A program made the translations under genes and the position numbers. This document shows, in pieces, positions 10,230 through 21,304 of a stretch of DNA of 64,000 nt (within the stretch, counting starts at the first letter, position 1; each line of letters starts with the position of its first letter). The stretch lies in the NCBI GenBank assembly GCA_029378245.1, contig JARKIF010000003.1, forward strand, positions 2,852,001 through 2,916,000, written 5' to 3'. A model generated the notes under the pieces. The model was not told where the DNA came from, searched no databases, and worked only from the letters and a program-made list of their open reading frames with translations. The DNA comes from Roridomyces roridus. Taxonomy: Eukaryota; Basidiomycota; Agaricomycetes; Agaricales; Mycenaceae.

Positions 10230-12926
10230 CTAACTAATCTCTTGATCGGAAGTGCTTGCATGAAGCGATTCCAAGCCGGCGAGAATGGCTCGAACGCGCG
10301 GTAACCCAGATGTGTTGTCGTGAGATGGGTGATTTGCATATGCAGTGAGTGTATTTTTTATTTTCTCTCGCGCTCCTTGGTCGTCCAACCACGCAGCCAA
10401 GAGAGGACCGGGCCCAAACGGCGAATTCCTCGGCCGATAGCTACTGATTCCAGTATAGAAATCAAACATGGGGCTGGCAAGAACTGCGTCTAGCAGCTCT
10501 CCATGTGTCGCGCTTGCATCATCCCAGATGTGTGCGAGACCATCTGCCAGTCGATTCTGGTGGTGTTTGTGGACCCCTGCGTAGATGAAAATGAAATTTC
10601 CCAGGAACTTGATCGTTTTTGCAGTTCTGTATGGCAGTGGATCCAGCGGCATCTCTGCCAAAAATTCAGCTAGATGGGCAACTAGTGCTTCGGCAATAAT
10701 GGAATCGTTCCTGTCGATGGCCTGTATGGCCGTGTCTGCCGGCAAGAGTCTGGATGTGATTCGTACGTCGGGACTATAATACTGCTTTTTGAGGGCCTCA
10801 AGTATTTGTCCCTTGAGTAAGGCAATGACGGAAATTCCGACGGACATCGTGACCGCTGAAGAGGCCCAGCCTGAGTTCTCGACAGCATCGAGAACAGGTT
10901 CGTAATCCTTCGTCTGATAAAGCCTCCCGCTAAGAGCAAGCACCTTCCAGAGCGAGCACAGCACCGGTTCGCCAGGATACTCCGCGATGGCAGTTGGGTA
11001 ACCTGCCAAAAGCGTTTTATCCTTTCCATGTTGAAGCAGCATTTCGATGACCGCATCCGATTTGCGTATGCAGATATAATCGATGATTGCGGTACTGGGT
11101 TCCAATGTCGGATCATTGGGTTGTGACTGCCAGAGCATGGAACACAATTTTAAGAAGATTGAATCCATCCATTCCACGGAATCAGCCGTCTCCATTACCC
11201 CGCTGCGATTGGAATCGGCTACGAATTTGGATATTGCAACCTTGATTTCCTCAATGCAGCGTTGGGTTGGAGGCGGCACTTCGATGGATTCAAGGATATC
11301 CAAAGTTTCTTGATATCGGTGGGGAGCGAAACCCAGGTCAGCTGAATCCATGAGGTAAGCGATGAGATGTCGGCGGGGTGTGGTGGCAAGGCTCTTGAAT
11401 TCCTCAACAAGTATATCAGACCTTACCGTCCCAGAGAGATCAAGTTCAGGGTACTTGATCCGAGATAAAAGTGACGAATTGAGCGGGAGCGGGCCCGAAC
11501 GATGCAAAAGGTAGGATCGGAGAGGCTCCTTGAGGCCTAGCTTAAACTTGAGGGCCGTAGTAAGGTTGACTCGGGTGTTGGCATTACTCGCGACGAGAAA
11601 TTCAACAAGTTCGGCGAGGGGAGTTTGGGCAGAGTTGAAGAGGGACCATTGTAACATGGCGTTCGCGGAAATGGAATAGCTCTGCACCTCCGTTTCTTTT
11701 TCCACGGATGGGCCAAACAGCCCCAGAAGCCGCAGGTCAGTGGATTTCAGTGCACCAACACTACCGAGGGCCCACAGAGCCTTGTAGCAGGTGATTCGCC
11801 GTCGTTTCGACGCCTCGGGAAGCAGCAGTGCAGCATCGCAGCTGCGGCGGAGGTCCAGGAAACGACGGTACATATCCAGGTCGGGATGATCCATCAAACT
11901 GTTGAAATGGTCTTGATACCCCGACCGACGGAGTTCGGGACCCCAGAGAACGTCAGGGATAGCCTCTGCAAAGGGCTCCAACTCTGTCTCGTCTGCCAGT
12001 GATTTGACAGTCCAGACAAGAGCCCGATAGTCGCGTTCGTATCTGTGCTCCGGATCCCTAGCCGCATGCGACATGGCCTCCACAAGAGTTCTCTCTGTGT
12101 GCGCACGAGGCCGCCTCAGAAGTTTCGTGATTCCCCTCGATACACTCCAGAAAGTCTCGGAGAGTGGGGTGCGGTAGGGACAGTTGAGATAGCGCAAGGG
12201 AAGGATGGTAAGCGCAGAGTACACGAGGGTGATGCAAGCCAGTATGAAGGCGGCTACAGCAGCCATCGGGATATTGATGGGGATGAGGAATGCGACGAGG
12301 CCGGCGAAGAAGAAGAGGAGTGACATGTGCAGCAAGAGCGGAATGATGTCCACCACTCTGTGCATGCTGAATTCCTTGAGGCCGTGATACAGGAAAGAAA
12401 AGATGCGGGCGCGAATGCTGGGCGCCGGGCGCATATTGGCTTTATGGAGGAAGTCCCTGGCCCACTGCTCAACGAGCGTTGCGATGAGGGCGCACGAGAG
12501 ACTGAAACCGAGACTGATAAACCAAAAGGTGTTGCAGGCAAGCGATGCCGCTGACGGATTGAATGGTGGCTCTGGCACAGGCATCTGGAAAGTGCTTCCA
12601 TTCGCCGCAGCCGCTAGCTGTTGAGAAATCTGAGCCAGGAGCTGGACCGTAGCATCTGCTGGGTCTGGAACCAGGGTGGGATAGCTTTCCACGATGAAAG
12701 CTGTCAAAGTGGCTGAGAAGAGACCAGCCTTGCGAGAAGGATAGTCATTCACTCGTCACAAGCACACATATGTCGTACTTACGAAGATGAGAATCCCCTC
12801 CATGTCATTCGTCCAACTCTCGAGCAAGGATTTGTCATATCTTTCCGCCTCCGAGATATACACCGACCAAAGCTTGGCGGCGGCAGCTTCTCCATTAGGA
12901 TCTTCCAAGGGTCTCGTCGCTTTCAT
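10230..12926 (-). CDS. DUF6535 membrane protein, copy B, 880 aa
   Basis: Two exons on the minus strand: 12926-12783 (48 codons) and 12728-10230, with a 54-nt GTAAGT intron. Exon 1 gives the soluble lead (AAAAKLWSVYISEAERYDKS) and the first half of TM1; the intron splits the conserved GILIF-AGLFSA motif that marks DUF6535. Four TM helices are predicted near residues 44-64, 115-136, 175-198 and 203-226. About 650 cytosolic residues follow, rich in Leu/Ala helical hairpins and without a catalytic motif I can recognise. Function of the family is unknown; an integral-membrane scaffold or receptor is only inference. Start ATG 12926 is the first ATG ahead of the conserved lead. The frame is intact. 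It is nearly identical to copies C and E over large parts and ends 96 bp from the convergent dioxygenase gene. Confidence 0.88.
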
Positions 12927-14110
12927 GGCCGAGGTGAAGATGAGCAGGTTGGGAAGTGCGGGAATATAAGGCCCTGGCTCAGAGTTGGACCCGAGGGAAA
13001 CACGAGGGAAACAATCGTAGAAGTTATGTGTGCATGTGGCGTACGAGCCATCAATCTAAAGAGAGCACTTTTCAAAAACAGCTATTCCGGAGACCTTGGA
13101 TATACACTATACATAATTCAATACGGTGGACATGCCACCTGCAAATTTATCAGCATATGGAGAACTGAAGGGTTGTAGGCAAGATGGCCTTGCTCAGGGT
13201 GAGCATGGATATGGGTGCGCATGAGGCGCCACGGAACTGTGTAGACAGCGGGGTCAAGTGGCAGGAGAGGAACACAGATGGCACCGAAGGCGACGTGCCA
13301 GTCTTCCCGATCGCGCGACCATGGCCCTTGGTCAGGGCAGGCTTCACTCCTCGGTGTCTTTCCATTCCGTCTCCGCGACGCAGAAGAGATAGTAACCTCC
13401 AAGGGCCGCCAGCAAGCCCCGAGGGAAGAAATGGACGAAAAGAGGTGGAGACACACCGACGGATGTCCATAAACGTCTCTGTCGGAAAGCTTGACAAGGT
13501 GCTGACGGTCCTGCGCGAAAGGATGAGCGACGCGAACGAGGGGTAGAAAAGTAGAAAAGGAAGCGGTGAGGGACGCAGATGGGTAGATGGGTAGAAGGAA
13601 GGCTAAGGGCAAGGGGCAGACAAGGCGTAGACTAACCATTAGCCTGACCGATCCTTCATTGACAAAACGCGCTATAGACGTGTGGCCTGCGAATGGTCAG
13701 TATGTGAAAATGAAGCGTTGCGGACACGACACCTTGGGGACAACGGACATGGATGGGCGACAAGAGGTCGAAGGGCCGGGCGCTGAGACACACCCGTCTC
13801 AGAGAACGAAGGGCGGGATCCAGGGCACGCCCCAGCATTCAAAATTGTGGCCATGGAGCCCTCGTAATGCCCTACCCCATCCTACAGGCGTTGCGTGTCT
13901 TGTATGGGAGCAAGATGGATGGCATACTGCTCCTGGCAGGAAATTGAAGTTCAGTTGTCTGCCAGTCTCCTGGGATTAGAGCACGCGCCTTGTTCTTTTT
14001 GCAGCAGCTTCTCCCGTTCAAAAATCAGCTCGGCGCATTGCGCAAGGACACGGTGCTGGATGGAATCGGACTTTGCATTGAAGAGGACGTTCAGACACAG
14101 CCTTGGCAAG
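12927..14110. repeat. Upstream spacer of DUF6535 copy B, diverged copy of the spacer repeat
   Basis: No convincing gene. Pieces resemble the spacers upstream of the other DUF6535 genes: 13,126-13,155 ('catgccacctgcaaat') matches the 'catgccgcctgcagat' block of the three-copy repeat, and 13,230-13,330 (ending in 'gtcttcccgatcg') matches about 32,513-32,640. Reading frames here are short and not conserved between copies. Confidence 0.5.
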
Positions 14111-14250
14111 TTAAAAACAATCAAGTGGACCTTGATAATATGAGGCCGACGCTCTCTCACAGACTCTCAGCCGCAGGCAAGCGCTGGTGGCAGTGATAGT
14201 CGGCTTGTCGTTGCTGATGATTTGATCCGCCAGCACTGCTTGCCCTTCAC
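14111..14250 (-). pseudogene. Fragment of an unrecognised gene also seen at 27.6 kb
   Basis: On the minus strand ADQIISNDKP (near 14,190-14,230) resembles ADQLISNDKS at about 27,650-27,690. Only a short block is shared; no start or stop can be assigned. It borders the mini F-box gene head to head. Confidence 0.35.
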
Positions 14251-14254
14251 CACC

Positions 14255-14512
14255 ATGCCGTCCCGCGAACGCATACCCAACGAAATCTGGCTCGAAATAT
14301 TCCGCTCTCTTCCTCGCCAGAATCTCACGTGCATACACTCCATCCATCGCCAATTTGCGGCCATCTCCCGCCAACTACTTTTCGCCCATTTCACGTTCCA
14401 CCCCTTTGAAGAAGGTGAGTCGGATGGTCCTTGCCGCGGAGGCTAAGCTAACTTGAAGTTAGAGGATGTCGAGTGTATGCGGGACGGGTTCGAGGCATTT
14501 TGGCATGATTGA
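14255..14512 (+). pseudogene. Mini F-box gene: F-box exon joined to terminal exon, 69 aa
   Basis: ATG 14255 begins an F-box (RERIPNEIWLEIFRSLP, then RQLLFAHFTFHPFEE). A GTGAGT donor after 14414 and an acceptor at 14461-14462 join it in frame to 14463-14512, which ends EDVECMRDGFEAFWHD and a stop. The tail resembles the last exon of full-length F-box paralogues (EIENLRERFKDFWEGR). The roughly 400-residue middle part is absent, yet start, frame, splice sites and stop survive. It is either a deletion derivative on its way out or a truncated F-box protein that could still bind Skp1. A copy of the tail exon alone lies at 28,203-28,250. Confidence 0.6.
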
Positions 14513-14609
14513 GTTTGAGGCGAGAGTTCGTCATTTTTGTACGACTTCGGAATGTATATTTCTTCAATCCGTGTAAACAAGTTAGCAGCCTCTCTGGATG
14601 TCCGTTGGA

Positions 14610-14919
14610 CGAGTGAGTTTTCTTCCTTCTTTACTCTTGATTCTGCATCTAACGCGAACCCCCAGACGATGTATTCCCCTCCATCGTCCACCTTGCGAGC
14701 AATCGCAGCGGCGTCCGGCGATACTCGATCCCGCTCTTTTGTCGGCGTGGATTATGATGTCCGGCTCGAGGTGCGCAACGCGTCGGATCGATGTAACTCT
14801 GCTGAGACCCGGGCCAGCCGATCCTCAGCTGCGTCTCCCCGGAACGCCCGACAAAGTACGAAGTGATCACGGCGGGGGAGTATATCCAGGGGCAGTTGAG
14901 TGCGATTTATGGGCATTAG
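14610..14919 (+). pseudogene. 3' fragment of the 2OG dioxygenase gene, copy 2
   Basis: Corresponds to exons 9-11 and two introns of the dioxygenase at 9,800-10,134: the stretch before the GTGAGT intron, the exon with the DYDVRLE end, the GTGCGC intron and the terminal exon ending YGH-stop are all recognisable, with changes such as loss of the V-H-R iron-ligand context. No upstream exons are present. It sits 78 bp from the convergent DUF6535 copy C, in the same arrangement as the full gene next to copy B. Confidence 0.85.
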
Positions 14920-14996
14920 GTTGGATGGGAAGCTGAGTGAGTCGAGGTGGTTTTTTCGATTACGAATGCTAACTACGTACACAGTTTTCGAGCTAA

Positions 14997-17947
14997 TTAG
15001 GCGTCAAAGATATTCTCACTAATCTCTTGATCGGAAGTGCTTGCATGAAGGGATTCCAATCCTGCAAGAATGGCTCGAACACGCGGTAAACTGGGCGAAT
15101 CGTCGGTGAGGGATACTAGGTGATCTGCATATGCAGTGAGCGTGTTCCTGATCTTCTCTCGAGCGGCTTGGTCGTCCAACCACGCAAACGAGGGGCGATC
15201 GACCGGTTCTGTATATGTATATGCTGCAGTTTCACGGGTTCCAGCACACAGATCAAACATGGGGCTGGCAAGAACTGCATCTAACAGCTCTCCATATGTT
15301 GCACTTGCATCGCAGATACGTGCCAGACCATCTGCCAGTCGATTCTGATGCTGTTTGTGGACCCCAGCACAGTTAGCACCAGAGGGGACCCAACTGGCAG
15401 CACAGATGAAAATGCGGTTCCCAATGAACTTGATTGTTTCCGCAGGCCTGTATGGCAGGGAAATCAGAGGTACCTCTGCCAAAAATGCACCCAGATGGGC
15501 AACTAGTGCTTCGGCAATAATGGCATTGTTGTCCATGTTGATGGCCTGTATGGCCGACTCTGCCGGCAAGAGTCTCGATGTGATCCGTACGTGGGGATCA
15601 TAATACTGGTTGTTGAGGGCCTCAAGGATTTGTCCCTTGAGTAAGGCAATGACCGAAAAGCCGACGGACATCGTGATCGCTGAAGAGGCCCAGCCTGAGT
15701 TCTCGACGGCATCGAGAACAGGTTCGTAATCCTTCTTCTGATAAAGCCTCCCGCTAAGAGCAAGCACCTTCCAGAGCGAGCACAGCACCGGTTCGCCAGG
15801 ATACTCCGCGATGGCAGTTGGGTAACCTGCCAAAAGCGTTTTATCATTTCCATGTTGAAGCAGCATTTCGATGGCCGCATCCGATTTGCGTATGCAGATA
15901 TAATCGATGATTGCGGTACTGGGTGCCAATGTCGGATGATTGGGTTGTGACTGCCAGAGCATGGAACATAATTTCAAGAGGATTGAATCCACCCATTCCA
16001 CGGAATCGGCCGTCTCCATTACTCCGCGGAGATTGCCATCGGATATCAATTTTGTCATTGCATCCTTGATTTCCCCACGTTGGGTTGGAGGAACTGCAAT
16101 GGAGTCAAGGATGTTCAAAGTTTCTTGATATCGGTGTGGAAGGAAACCCAGGTCAGCTGAATCCATGAGGTATGAGATCAGCTGCCTCGTGGCAAGGCTC
16201 TTGAGTTTCTCGACAAGTGCCGAAAGTATAATACTAGAACCGCGTCCGAAACGGACGGAGAGTCTCGTGGCTTCTAACACGTACAGACTGTGGGAGAGCG
16301 GGCCAAAGCGATGCAACAGGTATGAACGGAGAGGGTCTTTGAGGGCCGTAGCAAGATCAAGTTGGGTGTGGTCATTACTTCCGACAAGAAATTCGAGAAG
16401 TTTGGCGATGGGAGTTTGGGCAGAGCGTAAGAGGGACCATTGTAACATGGCTTTCGCGGAAACTGAATAGCTCTGCATCTCTGTTTCTTTTTCCGCAGAT
16501 GGGTCAAACAGCTCCAGAAGCCGCGGGTCGGTGAATTTCAGTGCACCGACGCTGCCGAGGGCCCACAGTGCCTTGTAGCAGGTGATTCGCCTTCGTTTGG
16601 ACGCCTCGGGAAGTAGCAGTGCAGCATCACAGCTGCGGCGGAGGTCAAGGAAACGACGGTACATATCCAGGTCGGGATGATCCATCAAACTCTTGAAATG
16701 GGTCCGGTACGCCAACCGAGGGCGTTGTGGGCCCCACAACACATCCGGGATAGCCTCGGCAAAGGGCTCAAACTCTGTCTCGTCTGCCAGTGATTTGGCA
16801 GTCCAAACAAGAGCCCGATAGTCGCGTTCGTGCGTGTCCTTGGTGGCCGCTTGTGACATTGCCTCCACCAGAGTAACCTCGCCATCGGTGGAGACCGAGT
16901 CGTCAGTTGTGCGACGCCGCTTCACAAATCTCGCGAGCCCACTCCATATATTCCAGAAAGCTTCAGAGAGCGGTGTGCGGTAGGGACAGTCGAGATATAA
17001 CAACGGGAGGATGGTGAGCGCCGCATAGACAACGGTGATGCAAGCCAGCATAAAGGCGGCGACGGCAGCCATCGGGATATTGATGGGAATGAGGAATGCG
17101 ACGAGGCCAGCGAAGAAGAGGAAGAGGGACACATGCAGCAGTAGCGGAATCACGTCCACCACTTTGTGCATGTTGAATTTTTTGAGGCCGTAATACAGGA
17201 AGGAGAAGATGCGGGCCCGAACGCCGGGTGCAGAGCGCATGTCTGCCTTGTGGAGAAACTCGCGGGCCCATTGCTCGACCAGCGTAGGAATAAGGGCACA
17301 CGAGAAACTGAAGCCGAGACTTGTGAACCAAAAGGTATTGCAGACAAGGGATGTCGCGGACGGACTGAACGGAGGCGCGGGTGACGGCATCTGAAATGCG
17401 CTTCCATTCGCAGCTGCGGCAAGCTGCTGGGAGATTTGGGAGAGAAGCTGCACCGTAGCGTCTCCCGAGTCTGGAACCAGTGTCGGATAGCTTTCGATGA
17501 TAAAAGCCGTGAGAACGGCTGAGAAGAGACCAGCCTTGTGAGAACGATAGTCAGCAATTAGTAGTGTTTGCAGTAAGCTTGTGTCGTACGAATATGAGGA
17601 TCCCCTCCATGTCATTCTTCCAGCTCTCGACCAAGGATTTGTCGTACTTCTCCGCTTCAGCGACATAAACAGACCAAAGCTTGGCCGCCGCAGCTTCCTC
17701 AACGGGGTCGATAAAGGCATTTGTACCTGGTGAGGATGTTTAGTCTGACATAGGCGTACATCTAAGCCGTGGACGCACTTTGGTCCCTTATGCTGTTCTT
17801 CTCTACGTCAGACTCGAGGGACGAGCTGGACGCCAACGACGGGGTCGAGCGCCTGGAAGCCACCGACGGGGTCGAGCGCCTGGACGCCGGCGAGGGGGTT
17901 AGGCAGGGTACCGAGCGACTATACAATGCCGGCGCAGGAGTTGCCAT
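14997..17947 (-). CDS. DUF6535 membrane protein, copy C, 947 aa
   Basis: Three exons on the minus strand: 17947-17779, 17726-17590, 17534-14997, with introns GTGCGT (52 nt) and GTACGA (55 nt). Exon 1 adds 56 Ser/Pro/Arg-rich residues (MATPAPALYS..., with an SRRSTPS repeat) that copies B and E lack. Exon 2 gives the AAAAKLWSVYVAEAEKYDKS lead, and the last intron again splits GILIF-AGLFSA. The four TM helices and the long helical tail follow as in copy B. The sequence is mosaic: the first ~330 residues resemble copy D (ADMRSAPGVRARIF, FNMHKVVDV), while the later part is almost identical to copy B (KRRRITCYKALWALGSVGALK onward). A frame that runs through exon 2 unspliced exists but loses the conserved lead, so the spliced model is preferred. 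Confidence 0.87.
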
Positions 17948-18974
17948 GAGAGAAACGCTCTGAGAAGGTGCCTTAAATATGACCCCCGCACAAGCAGCAC
18001 GAGTTCCACGAGTCAGCTCTAAAATAGCACCAAAACCATAAAATCAGCTATTCTGAACATCTATACACTATGATACGGACAGGAGAGCATTGGCACGGGG
18101 CGAGTAAAGCAAGGCGTGTTCATGGCGGTCACGAAGAGACGTTGGCACGCGACCTCGGCCTCACGGAGGCCGCGTGGGTGACCCTCGAGGATAGCATAGC
18201 CACCATGAGAATCCACCCGATCTTCTCCTGGCCAAAGCACGCCGGCGGTGCAGCTCGCGCGACACGTTGTGGTCACTGGCAAGAACAGCAGCAGGGTGCA
18301 GCGTCTGGGCATCATCACTCCCAAAAGTCGCGATCGGTGGCATCCAAAGAGCCCCCAGAAGACGCAAGATCACCCGCGGCCCACGGAGACGCCAACAGGC
18401 TGCCGCCGAGAAGGGTGGTAGAACAACGGATGCGTGCCGCTCCCTCCATCACCATCTACCAAGTGGTGACGACTCACGGTCATCCAAGCCGCGCTTGGCG
18501 CTCCCGTGAGGTGTGTCGACGACAGAAAGGGGGATGCGGAAAGACGGCGGGACGTGCTGAGACGGCGGATAGCGAGTTGCAAGTGGATGGAGGCGTACGC
18601 ACCTTTGCTTGGGTCCCAATCCTCTGTCTGGACGACGCTGGGCATGCCGCCTGCAGATCGTATCAGTATATAGAATGGATATATAAAGAAGCAAGCACGC
18701 GGACGCGTCCCGTTGTGTAGACAGCGGATGGCCGCGCGCAGTAGCGCGTTGGAGCGGAAGACAGATGGCCGACTGCGGCGTACTGCGGAACACTGCGGCG
18801 CAGGAAAGAAGGCTAAATATTTGTTAGGAGCTGTGTCGAGGACGACTGCGGCGGCCGAAGATCACCGAGCCCTTACACTCGCCCTCCGAGAATTGTCCAC
18901 AATTCTCCCAAAAACTTGAAATGTCCAACAGAAAGAAAAATGAGAAGAATCAAGACGAAAGAAAACCTTCGAAA
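17948..18974. repeat. DUF6535 upstream spacer repeat, copy 1
   Basis: About 18,061-18,800 recurs at 26,110-27,060 and 31,600-32,590 (shared blocks include 'gtcgcgatcggtggcatcca', 'caagccgcgcttggcgctcc' and 'gcaagcacgcggacgcgtcc'). Long frames on both strands are not conserved between copies. The most conserved part is the 48-bp candidate exon on the minus strand. Confidence 0.75.
18603..18650 (-). other. Candidate conserved 48-nt exon, copy 1
   Basis: On the minus strand the block is bounded by CTGCAG (acceptor-like, 18,651-18,656) and GTGCGTACG (donor-like). It contains an ATG opening MPSVVQTEDWDPSK. The same 48 nt with the same borders occur at 26,884-26,931 and 32,401-32,448. A TATATAAAG-like box lies just upstream in each copy, so it could also be a first exon. 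Transcription would run toward the DUF6535 gene. Confidence 0.45.
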
Positions 18975-20939
18975 TCACTGGGTTGCGCGGACCTCCTCCG
19001 AAAGATCAGTCGTGGAAAGACTGTGGAGGTACGCATAGCGATCGCTGATTACCGTTGCAGCAGCACTGCTAACCTTGGGAGCAGTGGTTGAGTGGAGCAC
19101 CGGGCAGTTGCGCTTGCCGTGCCCGATCTCGCGGCAATAGAAGCAACGATTCTCGGCGCGGAACTGGTCGCGTTCGGCATCAGAAAGCCGTGATTTCTTG
19201 AAAGCGGATGCGGAAGTTGTGGTAGTAGAAGTGGATGGTGAAGATTTGAATGACGAAGAAGCGGAAGGTTTGTTGCCCGTGGAATGGGAAGCGGCGTTGT
19301 TAGCTGGTTTAGCCGCCTCGAGTTGCCGAATGGTCTCGGCGATCTCGTATCCCTTGGCCGAAGATTCTAATGCAGACAACGAGGAAGTCTCGAAGTCGAA
19401 GCCCGCATCAGCCCATTTAAGACGGAGGTACGGCAACGCACCGTCCCAAACGATCTGAACCATTTGTCGATCAGAAACATCACCCAGATGACGTGAAAGT
19501 CTGGTGACGCGACGGATGAAGTTGCGGACCTTTTCATCAGCGCGCTGGTTGGCTGAGAGAAGGGCCCGTCGCATGTCCCGACGAATCTCGATGGGGAAGC
19601 AATATTCGAAGAGGCCGGCGTAAATTTGTTTCATCTTGAAAGAGCCGTGATCCATGGCGACGAAATCCATGAAATACTCGGAAGCGGCTCCAGAAACAAA
19701 AGCCGAGATGAGACGGACAGCCCAGGAAGTTGGGATCGAGTTGAATTCGATCCAGGTGTCCACCTCGTACGTCCACTGCTCGAATTTGTCAAAGTCGGGC
19801 ATGCCGTCGTACACGAAAGGTGCCTTGATCTTGACGGAGCGCAAAAGCTTCGTCAGATCCTTGGAACGCCCTCCGTCCCGTTTCTTGGCAGCTTTCCTAC
19901 GATGGGAAGCACGAGGTGGAGCAGATGGGGCAGAATCGGAACTAGAGCTTGAAGTCTCGGAGTCGGAAGAACTGTCGGACGACGACGACGAATCAGAGGA
20001 GCTTGACGAAGAGCTCGGTGGGCCGGGGGGTTCGGAAGAGATTGAACGAAAGAAGTATCCTCCACGAGGAACGGAATCCCCGCGTTGGAATCCAGGGACC
20101 GAGGTGGTGGGAGTCGGAGACAAGCCATGTGGCGTGTGGCTGTGAGACGGATCAGCGGAACTGCTGGTTTCCGTCTTACCACCACCACCGCGGGATTTAT
20201 GGCGTCGTTTCTTTGACCCTTTGGACGACCCTTGCTCGGAACGATGGCTATGCTTCTCGGGGGGCTCGACAGTCGTCGCACATACACGCACGTGCTCATG
20301 ACGAGGCCGATAGAGCACCATCTCGCGGGATGACGACGGCGCTGAGTCGGAATCAGCTGTGGATGTTGACAGTGTCGTTTCCGCAACCCTGGTCTTGTCC
20401 TCCCCTGTCTCGATACTCTGCCTAAACCAGAGAGGGAAGAACCTCGGTGAGATCTCGATGGAAGGAGTCTCGGAAGGCAAGGTGCGTCGTGCAAACCTTT
20501 TGGGCAAAACAAAAGTATTCACGACGGTTTCAGGAAGACGGAAGGTGACATCCGGGCTAGACACAAAACTAGGCTCGGATGAAGGATGGGTGCCGGCCAC
20601 GACAACACGTCTGTCGTCGCCCGCTGTCACCCCAGAAGAGTAGCCCGGCGCAGGAAGCATGAAACTGCCCGCGGCTGAAGGATAGCCCGGCGCAGGAAGC
20701 GTGAAACTGCCCGCGGCTGAAGAAACGGAAGTGCCCGGCGTAGGAAGCGTGAAACTACCCGCGGCTGAAGAGACGGAAGATGAGCTCGTTGACAGAAGTC
20801 CAACCTCGTTGTACAGGCGGGGTGAGAAGGGTCCAATTGCCGTGGAAGGCAATGAGGTGCGTGAAAGCGCAACGATATGCGCGTCGGAAGTAACTGACCG
20901 TGATAAATCAGTGTCATTAAATGTATATTCAGGCCACAT
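18975..20939 (-). CDS. gag: Ty3-type retroelement Gag-like protein with CCHC zinc knuckle, 654 aa
   Basis: One open frame from ATG 20939. N-terminal 150 residues are low in complexity with three SSAAGSF-type repeats. Basic and Ser/Asp-rich linkers follow (residues ~215-355), then a retrotransposon Gag core (about 360-540: PFVYDGMPDFDKFEQWTYEV, VSGAASEYFMDF, FIRRVTRLSRHLGD) and a CX2CX4HX4C zinc knuckle at ~599-612 (CFYCREIGHGKRNC). In the family Gag packages element RNA. The frame stops soon after the knuckle; no protease, reverse transcriptase, RNase H or integrase is found downstream, and no flanking LTR pair is evident. It is a gag-only relic or possibly a domesticated copy. The frame is fully open, unlike the other element remnants here. 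Confidence 0.85.
   Translation of the reverse strand: MWPEYTFNDTDLSRSVTSDAHIVALSRTSLPSTAIGPFSPRLYNEVGLLSTSSSSVSSAAGSFTLPTPGTSVSSAAGSFTLPAPGYPSAAGSFMLPAPGYSSGVTAGDDRRVVVAGTHPSSEPSFVSSPDVTFRLPETVVNTFVLPKRFARRTLPSETPSIEISPRFFPLWFRQSIETGEDKTRVAETTLSTSTADSDSAPSSSREMVLYRPRHEHVRVCATTVEPPEKHSHRSEQGSSKGSKKRRHKSRGGGGKTETSSSADPSHSHTPHGLSPTPTTSVPGFQRGDSVPRGGYFFRSISSEPPGPPSSSSSSSDSSSSSDSSSDSETSSSSSDSAPSAPPRASHRRKAAKKRDGGRSKDLTKLLRSVKIKAPFVYDGMPDFDKFEQWTYEVDTWIEFNSIPTSWAVRLISAFVSGAASEYFMDFVAMDHGSFKMKQIYAGLFEYCFPIEIRRDMRRALLSANQRADEKVRNFIRRVTRLSRHLGDVSDRQMVQIVWDGALPYLRLKWADAGFDFETSSLSALESSAKGYEIAETIRQLEAAKPANNAASHSTGNKPSASSSFKSSPSTSTTTTSASAFKKSRLSDAERDQFRAENRCFYCREIGHGKRNCPVLHSTTAPKVSSAAATVISDRYAYLHSLSTTDLSEEVRATQ
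20635..20790 (-). repeat. Tandem coding repeats at the Gag N terminus
   Basis: Three units of about 45-54 bp, each encoding (S)SAAGSF(T/M)LP(A/T)PG, shown on the plus strand by the recurring 'ggaagcgtgaaactgcccgc'. Unit length varies by whole codons, so the frame is kept. Confidence 0.85.
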
Positions 20940-21051
20940 AAACCGTTTATGTAGCTCGAATCCAAGTTCTGTGGCTTGGGCTCATTGCTATTTCCTAATC
21001 TTGTGAACATGTCCGCGAAATTATGGTGGTGCAAATAGTTAGTCATCAACT

Positions 21052-21245
21052 AGATAACGCCAACGATCGCGTCGCCGTCTGAGTTGGACCAGCGCGTTGA
21101 GAAAGTCGACAGCTTCGTGAAAGTCCCCACGCAGCATCTTTCGAGGTCCAGTTACGGACAAATCACTTTTTGAAGCTCAAGTGGTCCATACAAGCTCGGG
21201 AACAGATGAACCGGTAAGACTGAAGGTAGACTCCTTATGTGAATT
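21052..21245 (+). pseudogene. Decayed last exon of the seven-TM gene
   Basis: Aligns with 8,020-8,221: 'cgatc.tcgccgtc.gagttg', 'gcgttgaga', 'cacagcttcgtgaa', then the region before the stop ('gaacgatgaac', 'aaggt.gactc'). Several indels break the frame. It sits about 60 bp from the convergent end of DUF6535 copy D. Confidence 0.75.
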
Positions 21246-21304
21246 TGTCAGGAACTACTTGAAAGTTAATACATCACGAGCTTCAACAATCGAATATCTA
21301 CTGA

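Noticed and set aside
17535..17720. Unspliced start of DUF6535 copy C at 17,720
   Set aside because: It reads exon 2 in the wrong frame and loses the conserved KLWSVY and DMEGILIF residues, while the three-exon model restores both.
18070..18720. 216-codon plus-strand frame in the spacer repeat
   Set aside because: The homologous spacers at 26 and 32 kb do not keep this frame.
19198..20425. Several plus-strand frames of 80-160 codons
   Set aside because: Antisense shadows of the gag frame.
20635..20790. Short regularly spaced repeats, CRISPR-like at first sight
   Set aside because: In-frame protein repeats in a gag gene of a eukaryote; no spacers of array type.
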